Counted from the stretch's first letter, positions 8,764-17,094 are shown. The stretch: DNA of 64,000 nt from Solibacillus sp. FSL H8-0523 (GCF_038051985.1 NZ_CP150291.1:310001-374000), one strand, 5' to 3'. Notes: generated by a model not told the origin, from the sequence alone. Program-made: numbers and translations.

Positions 8764-8769
8764 TTCATT

Positions 8770-8967
8770 TTATTTCGGATATGTCTGACAAACGCGTCCA
8801 ACTTGTCCATCTGTTAAGCGCACTTTAATGCCGTGTGGGTGAAAGCTCGAGTTTGTTAATAAATCCTTCACAATCCCGCGCGTAGTTGTACCTGTGCGTT
8901 GGTCTTTTTTTAAGACGATATCGACTTCTAAACCAGCGAATACATCGCTGCGATTTTTTCCGTTCAT
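8770..8967 (-). CDS. ywbE: YwbE family protein
   Basis: The 65-residue protein matches the short YwbE family: GLEVDIVLKKDQRTGTTTRG, then VKDLLTNS and HPHGIKVRLTDGQVGRV. The family is a small beta-rich, SH3-like basic fold of unknown function that is widely conserved in Firmicutes. ATG 8967 has AAGGAG five bases upstream. The terminal CQTYPK extension is also found in two degenerate copies nearby (7744-7788 and about 14462-14475). Confidence 0.85.
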   Translation of the reverse strand: MNGKNRSDVFAGLEVDIVLKKDQRTGTTTRGIVKDLLTNSSFHPHGIKVRLTDGQVGRVCQTYPK

Positions 8968-9024
8968 TGTGTGGCTCCTTCATACTGTACTGTTTTCTTA
9001 GTATAGCATGAACGGTGCAATACG

Positions 9025-9948
9025 CTACTTCGGCAGGTGATTTAAAAAGTTTTGATAACAAAAGCCGCGCACCTCTTCCTCACGGTAATACTTCAATAAT
9101 TCATTCACCAAATTCTGATGCATACCGGCATGCTCAAGTCCGGTAACCTTCGTTGAAATCCCGTCAAAATCAGAGCCAAGGCCGATTAAATGCTTGCCAC
9201 CAAGGGAAGCAATGTGATCAATATGATTGATTAAATCCCGCAGTGACGCCTGTTTTTGCCCATTGATAAATTCAGGGAAATACACGACATGCATCGGCGC
9301 ATTTTTTGAAATCATCGCACGGATTTGCGCATCGGTTAAATTGCGCTCGTGCGGATAGACCGAAGTCGCATTAGAGTGTGAGGCAATCACATAATCCGCA
9401 TGCTCCATCACATGCCAAAAGCTTTGCTCGTGGAGGTGCGTGACGTCAGTGATAATTTTGTGCTCGTTGTTCAGCTTGATAATGTCATGGCCAAAACTTG
9501 TGACACCGCGCCCTAAATTGCTATGTAAACCGTCTGCTGCTTCATTTGGAACGTTCCATGTTAAGCCAATTGCTAGGACGCCAAACGTGTAAAATTCATA
9601 CCAAAAATCAAGGTTGCCACCGAAAAAATCCACGCCTTCAATCGTTAAAAACGCGCCAATTTGACCGAGCTGTAACGTATGAAAGTCCTCCCAATTTTTT
9701 AGTTGCACCATGTTCGTATTTGCTTCGATTAGCGCTTGGAAATGCGCGACTTGCTTGTAGGCAGCCACACGTTTTTCTTGTAGTGATAACTCAGGTTCAA
9801 TAAAAATCGCAAACGCCTGCGCCATGACATTGCCAGCTTGCAACTTCTCATAGTTCACATCTAAAGTAGGGGCGTTCGTAAAATTATTACCCCGTTCAAA
9901 TAACCGAAGCAAGGCATCACAGTGCAAATCAATAATCGGTATTGCCAT
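9025..9948 (-). CDS. Membrane dipeptidase, peptidase family M19
   Basis: The 307-residue protein matches zinc-dependent renal-dipeptidase-type hydrolases. IPIIDLHCDALLRLF near the N-terminus carries the first metal ligands (HxD), FLTIEGVDFFGG supplies the bridging Glu, ITDVTHLHEQSFWHVM and VIASHSNATSV carry further His ligands, and IGLGSDFDGI is the C-terminal Asp motif. These enzymes cleave dipeptides, including those with a C-terminal D-residue. ATG 9948 immediately precedes the conserved domain and has GGTGAT upstream; upstream starts at 9957, 9960 or 10005 are possible but less supported. It follows the ABC exporter gene on the same strand beyond a terminator. Confidence 0.85.
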   Translation of the reverse strand: MAIPIIDLHCDALLRLFERGNNFTNAPTLDVNYEKLQAGNVMAQAFAIFIEPELSLQEKRVAAYKQVAHFQALIEANTNMVQLKNWEDFHTLQLGQIGAFLTIEGVDFFGGNLDFWYEFYTFGVLAIGLTWNVPNEAADGLHSNLGRGVTSFGHDIIKLNNEHKIITDVTHLHEQSFWHVMEHADYVIASHSNATSVYPHERNLTDAQIRAMISKNAPMHVVYFPEFINGQKQASLRDLINHIDHIASLGGKHLIGLGSDFDGISTKVTGLEHAGMHQNLVNELLKYYREEEVRGFCYQNFLNHLPK

Positions 9949-10011
9949 CCTTATCACCATCCCAGTAATTTTCTCCATTATATAGAATATGCAAACTTTT
10001 TCCAAAAAATT

Positions 10012-10049
10012 ATTAAAAAAAGCCTCACGCTAGATGGAATTCTAACGTG
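10012..10049 (-). terminator. Terminator after the ABC exporter gene
   Basis: On the minus strand CACGTTAGA pairs with TCTAGCGTG (one wobble), followed by AGGC and T7. Confidence 0.85.
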
Positions 10050-10060
10050 AAGTTAATGTG

Positions 10061-11764
10061 TTAAGCGTGATGCAATCCGGCGAAAATACCGCCTTTTGCA
10101 ACAAGCTCTTCGTATGTGCCTTGCTCTTCGATGCCGTTTGGTGTGACAACGAAAATATAATCTGCATCGCGAATCGTTGCTAAGCGGTGCGCGATAATTA
10201 ACGTTGTCCGGTTTTTCGCTAAATCGTTTAGCGATTGTTGAATAATGCGCTCTGTTGCCGTATCGAGTGCCGATGTCGCTTCATCTAAAATTAAGATTGG
10301 CGGGTTCTTTAAGAACATTCGTGCAATCGCCAGACGTTGCTTTTGACCGCCTGATAATTTCAGACCGCGCTCACCGATTTCCGTTTCAAAGCCGTCTGGT
10401 AGGTTTTCGATGAACTCCAGTAAGTTCGCCTGCGCTGCCGCGGTTTGTATAGCCTCAAAGCTTGCGCCGAGCTTGCCGTACGCGATGTTTTCACGAACCG
10501 TCCCAGTAAATAGGAAGACATCCTGCTGTACGGTACCGATTTGCTTACGCAGGGATTCTTGCGTAAGGTCACGGATATCATGACCGTCGATTGTGATCGA
10601 GCCATCTGTTACGTCATAAAAGCGCGGGATCAGTGCGCTGATTGTTGTTTTTCCTGAGCCGGATGGACCAACGAACGCAATCGTTTTCCCAGCTTCCACG
10701 TTAAATGAAATATTGTTTAATACTTGCTTGCTGTCGGCGTAATTAAAGCTTACGTTATTAAACGCAATATTCCCGTTTAAATGCTTCACTTCAATGGCAT
10801 CAGGGCGGTCGGTAATCGTTGGCTCCTGGTCGATTAAATCACAGAAACGCTTAAAGCCTGCCATGCCTTTTGGATACAATTCTAGGAGTGCGCTAATTTT
10901 GTCGATTGGCTTAATTAAGACACTCGTAAATAAAATAAAGCTCGCAAATTCCCCGTAAGAAAGTTGGTCATTATTCACCAGCCAAGCCCCGACAACTAAC
11001 ACAACTAATGTCAGTAGGCGAGTTAAGATGTAAATGCTTGAATGCGTGCCGGCCATTACTTTGTAGGCATAGATTTTCGCCTTGCGGAACAGGGCATTTT
11101 GTTCTTTAAAACGCTGCTTCTCAAATGCCTCGTTGGTAAATGATTTAACAACGCGAATCCCCGAAAAGCTGTCCTCCACGCGGCCGTTGACGTTGGCAAT
11201 CTCGCCATACATCACCGTCCAACCTTTTTTCATGCGCTTGTTGCTTAAATACATAACCACAATTAAAAACGGCACGAATATTAAAATGATCGTCGCCATT
11301 GTGGCATTTATGTTGTACATAATCGAGAACGCCCCGATGAACGTCATAATCGCGATAAATAAATCCTCAGGACCGTGATGCGCAAATTCGCCGATATCGA
11401 ACAGGTCATTCGTAATGCGGCTCATTAAATGCCCGGTTTTCATATTATCGAAAAACGTATACGGCTGGCGCTGTACTTGATTGAACAGCTGCTGGCGCAT
11501 ATCGGTTTCGATATTGACCCCAAGCTTGTGGCCTAAATAGTTCACGATAAAGTTCATGCCGGTACTAATAATGTACGTTAAGAGTAACAGCGCACTGATT
11601 TTGGTAATCATCCCCCAATCGTTCGTCGGGAGCAGGTCATCGATAAACCATTGCACCGCTAAGGGAAACAGTAATTCTAAAATTGCTACGAATACCGCAC
11701 TGGAAAAGTCGATGATGAAGAGCCTCTTATGCGGTTTGTAGTACGTAAAAAATCTTGCTAGCAT
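10061..11764 (-). CDS. ABC transporter, fused permease and ATPase (exporter type)
   Basis: This 567-residue half-transporter has an N-terminal exporter membrane domain with about six hydrophobic segments (residues 15-300) and a C-terminal nucleotide-binding domain: Walker A GPSGSGKTT, Q-loop GTVQQDVFLF, signature [13 protein letters not shown], Walker B ILILDEATSALD and switch IIAHRLATIRDAD. It should act as a homodimer, or as a heterodimer with an unseen partner, exporting lipids, drugs or peptides. There is no adjacent partner half, so a homodimer is more likely. A ribosome site (AGAAAGGACG) precedes the ATG at 11764. Confidence 0.88.
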   Translation of the reverse strand: MLARFFTYYKPHKRLFIIDFSSAVFVAILELLFPLAVQWFIDDLLPTNDWGMITKISALLLLTYIISTGMNFIVNYLGHKLGVNIETDMRQQLFNQVQRQPYTFFDNMKTGHLMSRITNDLFDIGEFAHHGPEDLFIAIMTFIGAFSIMYNINATMATIILIFVPFLIVVMYLSNKRMKKGWTVMYGEIANVNGRVEDSFSGIRVVKSFTNEAFEKQRFKEQNALFRKAKIYAYKVMAGTHSSIYILTRLLTLVVLVVGAWLVNNDQLSYGEFASFILFTSVLIKPIDKISALLELYPKGMAGFKRFCDLIDQEPTITDRPDAIEVKHLNGNIAFNNVSFNYADSKQVLNNISFNVEAGKTIAFVGPSGSGKTTISALIPRFYDVTDGSITIDGHDIRDLTQESLRKQIGTVQQDVFLFTGTVRENIAYGKLGASFEAIQTAAAQANLLEFIENLPDGFETEIGERGLKLSGGQKQRLAIARMFLKNPPILILDEATSALDTATERIIQQSLNDLAKNRTTLIIAHRLATIRDADYIFVVTPNGIEEQGTYEELVAKGGIFAGLHHA

Positions 11765-11995
11765 AGTACGTCCTTTCTGTTAAGCGAGGTTAACGTGGTG
11801 TAATGGAAATCCATTGTTAAAGAGGATTATAACATTTTTTCGGAGGGCGAAGGAATAGGGCACAGGACTGGAGATTTGCGGAGTGTGCGCGCGGTCGGTT
11901 TGAGGGGAAACTTTTAGTCGACAAAAGGAGGGAATTCACGGAAAATAGCGAAAGTACGTATACAAAGTAGCCTGATAGAGAGGGGATAAAATGAG

Positions 11996-12622
11996 ATGAA
12001 AAAAGTAGCATATACAGTTGCGCTAATTGGAATGATGGCATTTCTCATTTTGTTAGTGATGTTTGAAAAGATGCAGGCAGTCGATGTACGTGCCGCAGAA
12101 ATTTTGTATGAGAATCCGGTGCTGCAGTTCTTTCATAGCTACGGGACATATGTGATTATCGCGGCGCTTGTGGCGACAATTGTCTGTTTATTAGTGAAGA
12201 AAAATTACCGATTTTTAGTGATTGTGTTACTGACGATTGGTGGGACGATTGCTATTAACCAGCTTGCCAAAAATTTGATCGGCCGAACGCGCCCAGAAAC
12301 AGCGGGGGACTTAACGAACTATAGTTTTCCTTCAGGTCACACAATGATTAGCTTGGCAATTGTGATGTTATTTGCGTATGTGATGCCGCTTTATGTGAAA
12401 ACAAGGGGCGCAAAAATTGCCATTTGGGTTGTTGCCATCATTCTTGCGGTAGTAATCGGGCTTTCTCGTGTAGCGGTCGGGCATCATTATTTAACAGATG
12501 TACTCGCTGGCTGGGCGCTTGCTTCTTCGTGGGTTGTGCTGGTGATTTATTGGTTTGAGAAAAAATATGGGCTTAAAAAGAAGCATGCGTTTAGCCACAT
12601 TAATCCATATCCATATGCTTAA
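11996..12622 (+). CDS. PAP2-family membrane phosphatase
   Basis: The 208-residue membrane protein shows the three phosphatidic acid phosphatase type 2 motifs: KNLIGRTRPE (KX6RP type), YSFPSGHTMIS (PSGH) and SRVAVGHHYLTDVLAGW (SRX5HX3D). Catalysis passes through the His of the third motif. Such enzymes hydrolyse lipid phosphates or undecaprenyl pyrophosphate at the outer face of the membrane. About five to six hydrophobic segments surround the motifs. ATG 11996 follows an AGAGGGG site. A terminator lies downstream at 12688-12728. Confidence 0.88.
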   Translation: MKKVAYTVALIGMMAFLILLVMFEKMQAVDVRAAEILYENPVLQFFHSYGTYVIIAALVATIVCLLVKKNYRFLVIVLLTIGGTIAINQLAKNLIGRTRPETAGDLTNYSFPSGHTMISLAIVMLFAYVMPLYVKTRGAKIAIWVVAIILAVVIGLSRVAVGHHYLTDVLAGWALASSWVVLVIYWFEKKYGLKKKHAFSHINPYPYA

Positions 12623-12687
12623 ATAAGAAGGATCTTAAAGAGCGCTTTCCTAGAATGGTTACGGGTTCTCTTTTGAATCACAAACGA

Positions 12688-12728
12688 GTAGCTTACTAAA
12701 TCGACATTGATTTGGTAGGCTATTTTTT
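12688..12728 (+). terminator. Intrinsic terminator downstream of the PAP2 gene
   Basis: GTAGCTTACTAAATC pairs with GATTTGGTAGGCTAT (wobbles allowed) and is followed by T5. The rest of 12729-12924 is AT-rich with no gene seen. Confidence 0.75.
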
Positions 12729-12924
12729 ATTGATTTAATAGCGCTTTTTGTCTTACAGTAAATTAGAGACCCAATTAATCACTAACGACTAGATATTCTC
12801 AACCGTTTTTTCAATGAGATAAAAGGGGGGATTCATAGGGAGATTTTAAAATAAATTATTCAGCATGATTTTATGCAATAAACGATTCAAATAATATTCC
12901 CTAAAATACTATACACTCATTGGT

Positions 12925-13500
12925 TCAACAAGTAATTTGAAACCAATCTGTTTCTTGCAGGAAATCTTTTCTTGAGAGTCTTTGACCAGAGATCATTTGG
13001 CGATAGGAAGTAATTGTACCATCGTGTGATACGATATATATCTTTTCTTTTTGTCGTCGCTTACAATTCACTATGAATTCTTCAGCAAGTTTTATGAATT
13101 GTTTTTCAGGTAAAGTATTTATGCCCTCAGTCCAAATATTTCGAGGGGCTTTACGATCAATTTCAAATGTAGGATAAAAATCCAAAATTGCTTCTAAATC
13201 AAGTATTTTATCACAAGGTAATGTGCTACAACTTGGGCGAATTGGAAATATTCTAGGAGACACTAATGGGCTTACAATTTTACGACAGTCTATATTTTCA
13301 CTCCAAATGTATGCAGTTTCTAATGTTCTTCTAATAGGGCTTATAAAAATAATATCATTATTGTTTAATGGAAGTTGATTTCTTAGAAGTTTTGCTTGTT
13401 CAATCCCTTTAGCAGTTAATGCAGGGTCTTCTATATGTAGGCTACTAGGTATTTCTAATGTATGTTCTCCTTCACCGTGACGAATAAACACTAACTCCAT
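12925..13500 (-). CDS. Histidine phosphatase (phosphoglycerate-mutase-like) family protein
   Basis: The 191-residue protein starts MELVFIRHGEGEH, the RHG motif with the phospho-accepting His, and has ALTAKGIEQAKLLRNQL and ISPIRRTLETAYIW (second Arg), then VSHDGTITSYRQM with the second catalytic His. This is the histidine phosphatase superfamily fold; the substrate is unknown. SCSTLPCDKILDL and DFYPTFEIDRKAPRN resemble the variable cap of sugar-phosphate phosphatases. ATG 13500 has an AAAAGGAGTG site. It stands alone on the minus strand next to the micro-ORF cluster. Confidence 0.82.
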   Translation of the reverse strand: MELVFIRHGEGEHTLEIPSSLHIEDPALTAKGIEQAKLLRNQLPLNNNDIIFISPIRRTLETAYIWSENIDCRKIVSPLVSPRIFPIRPSCSTLPCDKILDLEAILDFYPTFEIDRKAPRNIWTEGINTLPEKQFIKLAEEFIVNCKRRQKEKIYIVSHDGTITSYRQMISGQRLSRKDFLQETDWFQITC

Positions 13501-13726
13501 TTAAACACTCCTTTTAGCTTATTATCAGTACTTTATTGGTTATTTACCCACTTATTTTAGATATTACCTTCCCTTAAAAAATTAGCTAACTAACAATGTA
13601 AAAGTAGCAAAGAGTCACTCTAATAATTAACATAATGAGGTAAATTAACCAAAATATGTTTACAAACAACTTGAAGATAGATATACTTACAAAGTAAATA
13701 AAAAATTCTTAAGGAGGTCGAATGAA

Positions 13727-13819
13727 ATGATCATTATCGTTAAATTGATGTCAGTGGTAGTTACAACTTCAGTAAAAATGAAAATCACACATTCGACTAG
13801 ATCGGAATGGATCGCTTAA
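13727..13819 (+). CDS. Micro-ORF (30 aa) with strong ribosome site, upstream of yrzI
   Basis: AAGGAGG (13711-13717) is 9 bases before ATG 13727, which opens a 30-codon frame: a hydrophobic, Val/Ile/Met-rich first half and a hydrophilic end SEWIA. Two intrinsic terminators follow at once. It may be a diverged YrzI-like micro-protein or a leader peptide for the downstream gene. No family is recognised. Confidence 0.4.
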   Translation: MIIIVKLMSVVVTTSVKMKITHSTRSEWIA

Positions 13820-13844
13820 GGTTTTTTTGTAATTAAGCATACCC

Positions 13845-13880
13845 ATACCGCAGGGAGAAGTGTGCCCCTGCGGTATTTTT
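13845..13880 (+). terminator. Intrinsic terminator 1 of a tandem pair
   Basis: ATACCGCAGGG pairs perfectly with CCCTGCGGTAT and runs into T5. Confidence 0.9.
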
Positions 13881-13892
13881 GTGCCTTTTTTT

Positions 13893-13923
13893 ACCGTAGG
13901 GGAGTCTCTCTACGGTTTTTTTC
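13893..13923 (+). terminator. Intrinsic terminator 2 of a tandem pair
   Basis: ACCGTAG pairs with CTACGGT and is followed by about eight T. It lies only 13 bases after terminator 1 and 33 bases before the yrzI start. Confidence 0.85.
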
Positions 13924-13956
13924 ATTTTTCAGGGTATTTTAAGGAGGTGATAATAA

Positions 13957-14103
13957 ATGATATTAAACATATTTTCTCTCACGATAACTATTACAAAACG
14001 TGAGAACTCTCTTGAGAAAACACTTCATAATGAACATGCGAAAAAAATCTCTGAAGAGAACAAAAGAAAAGTAGAAAATTATATGCGTACTCGTCAATAT
14101 TAA
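13957..14103 (+). CDS. YrzI family small protein
   Basis: This 48-residue protein begins MILNIFSLTITITKRENSL, matching the Bacillus YrzI family (PF09501, described as a probable sporulation small protein), whose members start with M.LN.FF.T.TI.KR and then a charged helix. The second half (HAKKISEENKRKVENYM) is a charged amphipathic helix. An almost perfect AAGGAGGTGATAA site precedes ATG 13957. Family members often occur as tandem micro-genes, which fits the neighbours here. Function is not established. Confidence 0.75.
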   Translation: MILNIFSLTITITKRENSLEKTLHNEHAKKISEENKRKVENYMRTRQY

Positions 14104-14141
14104 TTTTGTTAATTAAAAAACATGAAAAGGTGGGAATTGAA

Positions 14142-14201
14142 ATGATTTATATGAGCAAAAAACGTCATGCAGTTTTATGGGTTAAGAAAGATTCAACCTA
14201 G
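14142..14201 (+). CDS. Micro-ORF (19 aa) downstream of yrzI
   Basis: AAAAGGTGGGAA precedes ATG 14142, which opens a 19-codon basic peptide (MIYMSKKRHAVLWVKKDST). Expression is unproven; the ribosome site and position in a run of micro-ORFs are the only support. Confidence 0.3.
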   Translation: MIYMSKKRHAVLWVKKDST

Positions 14202-14260
14202 CCAACAGATGAAGTAATATAAAGTGACAATATAGCTATTTATTTTTAAAATCTCAGTAA

Positions 14261-14287
14261 AGCTAACCCGTTCTAGGACGGGTTGCT
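14261..14287 (+). other. GC-rich hairpin between micro-ORFs
   Basis: AGC-AACCCGT pairs with ACGGGTT-GCT around a 7-base loop. There is no T tail, so it is not a clear terminator; it ends just before the ribosome site of the next micro-ORF and could affect its translation. Confidence 0.5.
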
Positions 14288-14297
14288 TCAGGAGGAA

Positions 14298-14351
14298 ATG
14301 CGAATTACAATGTTAGGTCTAATTCTACAAAGCGTAATTCCTCGATACTAA
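14298..14351 (+). CDS. Micro-ORF (17 aa) after the hairpin
   Basis: AGGAGG is 4 bases from ATG 14298, which encodes MRITMLGLILQSVIPRY. The spacing is short and the peptide has no recognisable family; reported only as part of the micro-ORF cluster. Confidence 0.2.
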   Translation: MRITMLGLILQSVIPRY

Positions 14352-14415
14352 AAATTGAATTTGGCAATCTTTAATTGCTTAAATCCATTATTCTGCCCGT
14401 TAGTAAATAAGTTCA

Positions 14416-14475
14416 ATAAAAAAGGCATTAATCCTTCTCGGATCAATACCTTCTTTCATTGAATATGTCTAACAA
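14416..14475 (-). pseudogene. Degenerate YwbE 3' end with its terminator (third copy)
   Basis: On the minus strand, TTTGTTAGACATATTCAA (14462-14475 region) aligns with TTTGTCAGACATATCCGA at the 3' end of the ywbE-type gene, and is followed by a terminator hairpin (GGTATTGATCC/GGATTAATGCC, then T6). No minus-strand gene precedes it, so the terminator is orphaned. This layout equals that at 7699-7788 and 8731-8790. Confidence 0.45.
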
Positions 14476-14620
14476 ATGGGGTGCAGTTCATGTTTGGTAA
14501 CATTTTCATGTGTTTATTATAGTAACTAGATTCGACAAATTTGGTGTCTGAGCGAAATTCGCTATGAAATTTTCGATCAGTGATAAACTAATAAGAAAAG
14601 CAGTTAAAGGGTGTTCGGGG

Positions 14621-15538
14621 ATGAATTTTTATATAGTCATGCAAGGCAAAACATATGAACAGGCGAAGGAAACAGGCGTCGTGTGGTGTTCGATTTATGA
14701 TACGAGTGGGCAAACGCCGCATTCGTGGGAGCGTATGACCGAAGTCAAACAGGGTGATGCGATTTTCCATCTAGTAAAGGGCGAAATCGTTGCGATGAGT
14801 ATTGCGCAGGAGGATTGCCAAATTGGCGAAAATCCATTTGATGAGGCAAAAGAGCTCGGCAATGTATTCGCATCAGCGTATGAGGCGCTACATCAGCCAA
14901 TTTCGATTAAAGCGAACTTTGCGCAAATCAAACCGCTACTACCGGTCAAATATTCGCCATTTCAGCATAACGGCGACGGCAATCAGGGCTTTTTATATCC
15001 ATGCAACGAAATGCTGGCGATCAAATTACTCGAGCTAATGAGTGATGCCAATATTTACGAGGAAAACGAAGAGCAGCTCGAGTTTGCTATCGGGCCCATT
15101 GCACAAAAAGAACGTCATACATTAGCACCGATTTTAATTGAAACGGAAGCCGAGGCGAAAGTGAAAATCCGTAAAGGCCAGCAAAAATTCCACAAGCAGC
15201 TCGCCCCGTTATGGGATCATCACTGTGCGCTCTGCGGCATTGATTTACCGGAGCTCCTACAGGCGAGTCACTCAAAGCCGTGGAAAGACGCAACGGATGA
15301 GGAGCGACTCGATCCGTACAACGGCATTTTACTGTGCAGCAATCATGATGCCTTGTACACGCGCGGCTATATTGCCTTTGACGGCACAGGCAAGATCCAT
15401 ATTTCACCGGAAATCGCGCCGATTGACTATGTGAAATACGGCATTCATGACAAGATGCGTGTAGCGCGAGTTGAAGAGAATAAGAAGTATTTTAAGTGGC
15501 ATAAGCGAGAGGTTTTTCGGGGGGAAGTAAAAGAATAG
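14621..15538 (+). CDS. Putative modification-dependent HNH endonuclease with EVE/PUA-like N-terminus
   Basis: The 305-residue protein ends in an HNH nuclease domain: CALCG (Cys202, Cys205) for zinc, LLQASHSKPW with the first catalytic His, then YNGILLCSNHDALYTRG with the Asn and second His. The N-terminal 80 residues (FYIVMQGKTYEQAKETGVVW, then VKQGDAIFHLVKGEIVAMSI) have the strand pattern and GD.IFH...G.IV.. motif of EVE/PUA-like readers of modified bases. That pairing is known for modification-dependent restriction enzymes, so restriction of modified phage DNA is inferred. ATG 14621 has AAAGGGTG 7 bases upstream; ATG 14564 has none. It opens the accessory island. Confidence 0.75.
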   Translation: MNFYIVMQGKTYEQAKETGVVWCSIYDTSGQTPHSWERMTEVKQGDAIFHLVKGEIVAMSIAQEDCQIGENPFDEAKELGNVFASAYEALHQPISIKANFAQIKPLLPVKYSPFQHNGDGNQGFLYPCNEMLAIKLLELMSDANIYEENEEQLEFAIGPIAQKERHTLAPILIETEAEAKVKIRKGQQKFHKQLAPLWDHHCALCGIDLPELLQASHSKPWKDATDEERLDPYNGILLCSNHDALYTRGYIAFDGTGKIHISPEIAPIDYVKYGIHDKMRVARVEENKKYFKWHKREVFRGEVKE

Positions 15539-15569
15539 TGGCTTTTATTAAATAAGGGGTGAGTACCTT

Positions 15570-15950
15570 ATGAGTTATGTAAAATATGAAAGTGAATATG
15601 AAATTACATCTGAAAAAAGCATTAAAGTTTTTTGGTGTTTAGGTGATGGAGATAATGGTGAAATTGATGATACGTATGGTTTAGAAATTCAAGTTGATGA
15701 GTTTATTGAGCAGGAAGATTATTTAACTGGTATTAATTGCTTTTCATTTGGTTATGAATCATGGTCTTATAAAATTTGGGAGGAATGGGGAAGATTTATC
15801 GAGCATAAAATTCAAGACATTCCGAAGACAGCGCAGGGATTTGAAGAATTTTGTAATTGGTTAATTGAATTTGATTGTAATTATACTAGATCCGAAAATC
15901 ATTTAAAGGACCTTGATAAAATAAAGGCTATCATTGAAGTAAATAAATAA
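15570..15950 (+). CDS. Hypothetical acidic protein (126 aa)
   Basis: I do not recognise this family. The protein is acidic (for example GDGDNGEIDDTYG and EIQVDEFIEQED), rich in Trp and Phe, and has no signal peptide or membrane segment. The composition and size resemble small immunity or accessory proteins of defence islands, but no motif proves this. It starts 31 bases after the HNH nuclease gene with a good AAGGGGTGAG site, so co-transcription is likely. Base composition is more AT-rich than that of the nuclease gene, suggesting a separate history. Confidence 0.6.
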   Translation: MSYVKYESEYEITSEKSIKVFWCLGDGDNGEIDDTYGLEIQVDEFIEQEDYLTGINCFSFGYESWSYKIWEEWGRFIEHKIQDIPKTAQGFEEFCNWLIEFDCNYTRSENHLKDLDKIKAIIEVNK

Positions 15951-15960
15951 CATTAATAAA

Positions 15961-16016
15961 ACGCTTCTACAAAGGAAAATCCCTGTAGAATAACGGGTTC
16001 GGTTGATGGGGAGAAA
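15961..16016 (+). repeat. Inverted repeat, left arm
   Basis: ACGCTTCTACA followed after 18 bases by ACGGGTTCGG and then GGGGAGAAAAC matches, with one length difference, the reverse complement of 17098-17156. The pair brackets the 16182-16667 gene. Confidence 0.6.
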
Positions 16017-16090
16017 ACGCTAAAACGCACTTCAATTACCACCCTAATCAGCATATGATTTGCACTATAATTAACAGTATAAATAGCAAA

Positions 16091-16121
16091 AAAAAACGCA
16101 CAGTGTTGTCTGTGCGTTTTT
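16091..16121 (+). terminator. Bidirectional terminator
   Basis: AAAACGCACAG pairs with CTGTGCGTTTT, flanked by A-run and T-run, so it can serve genes on both strands. Confidence 0.85.
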
Positions 16122-16181
16122 ACTTGCTATATTTTATTGTTGTAATTTGTTCGACAATTGCGCCCAATTGATGAAAGGAAA

Positions 16182-16667
16182 TCACTCTATATAGTCAATT
16201 AACTTTGCAGGAACTTGTTCAAAAATATAAACTTCAGGGTTATTAAAAGGCTTATTTTTCAAATAATCTGCGAGAGTGTTCATACTTGACCAATAATTTT
16301 TCACTAAATCTTCCTTTGAAGGCAATCCCTCAATCATACGCCCTTTGCCACCATCATACATGTCCTCAATATAAGCAAATAAATCACTTGATATATCTCG
16401 GTTAAAAACCAAAATTTTCTCACTAAACACTGGGAATCGATAGTGGGGACTATCGTCAACTTCTAGGTCTACTACGAAAGCAACTTTAAAATCAATCCAT
16501 TTCGGTAAATTTACTGGTCTAAAACGGTCCGTTAAATCTGGAAATAGATTGGCACTATTGGAATACCACTTAGTTGCTGTCTTGTGATTTAATCCTTCCT
16601 TTAAAACGGTTTGGGGACTTATATTTTCGTAGAAATCACGGTGAATAACCATATGATATAAAAACAA
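16182..16667 (-). CDS. Hypothetical protein (161 aa) inside an inverted-repeat-bounded segment
   Basis: I do not recognise the family. The protein starts FLYHMVIHRDFYE and has VLKEGLNHKT, a faint echo of the YH....L..GL start seen in ADP-ribosyltransferase-like folds such as DarT, but later catalytic motifs are not visible, so no function is given. It is soluble, with many aromatic residues. The start is TTG 16667, which has AGGAGG 7 bases upstream; the internal ATG has none. It is flanked by two inverted repeat arms and is AT-rich, suggesting arrival as a small unit. Confidence 0.6.
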   Translation of the reverse strand: MFLYHMVIHRDFYENISPQTVLKEGLNHKTATKWYSNSANLFPDLTDRFRPVNLPKWIDFKVAFVVDLEVDDSPHYRFPVFSEKILVFNRDISSDLFAYIEDMYDGGKGRMIEGLPSKEDLVKNYWSSMNTLADYLKNKPFNNPEVYIFEQVPAKLIDYIE

Positions 16668-17094
16668 AAGAGTTCCTCCTTTTTAATTATAGGTTTCTTA
16701 AAAAACTTAATTAAACTACCGTTTTACCTCCGACATTCGAAAAAATTAAAATAACCGGTTACAACAAACTAATTTCTAGAGAAAAGTTTACAAAAGTCCA
16801 TTACCTGATATTTAACTAAATGGAATACTTTAACTATAATCTATTTTGCCATAAAAGGGCTCTCTTCCCTTCAATAAATTTAACTATTTCGAAACTTATT
16901 TTTATAACAACTACTTTTTAACAAATTAACAGAGTTTTAACAGTATAATTAACACTGTAATTCGCAACGGAACATAATTTTATGCGGTGTTGTGAATTAC
17001 CATGCTAATAGCTATGCCAATTCACCTGAATTTTAAGTCAAAACGTTGATATAATAACAAAAACAGGGACATCAATTCATATGCGAATTGCGTC
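16668..17094 (+). other. AT-rich intergenic region, no gene seen
   Basis: About 430 bases of AT-rich sequence with no open frame carrying a good ribosome site. It includes the phrase ACAGTATAATTAACACTGT near 16940, related to TATAATTAACAGTAT near 16066; this may be another part of the inverted repeat structure. Confidence 0.5.

Noticed and set aside
13957-14103. Toxin of a type I toxin-antitoxin pair
   Set aside because: The sequence is a charged helix matching YrzI and lacks a membrane-spanning hydrophobic segment; no antisense RNA promoter was recognised.
16182-16667. DarT-like ADP-ribosyltransferase toxin
   Set aside because: Only the first 25 residues faintly match the YH...GL start; no catalytic Glu motif or partner macrodomain gene was seen.
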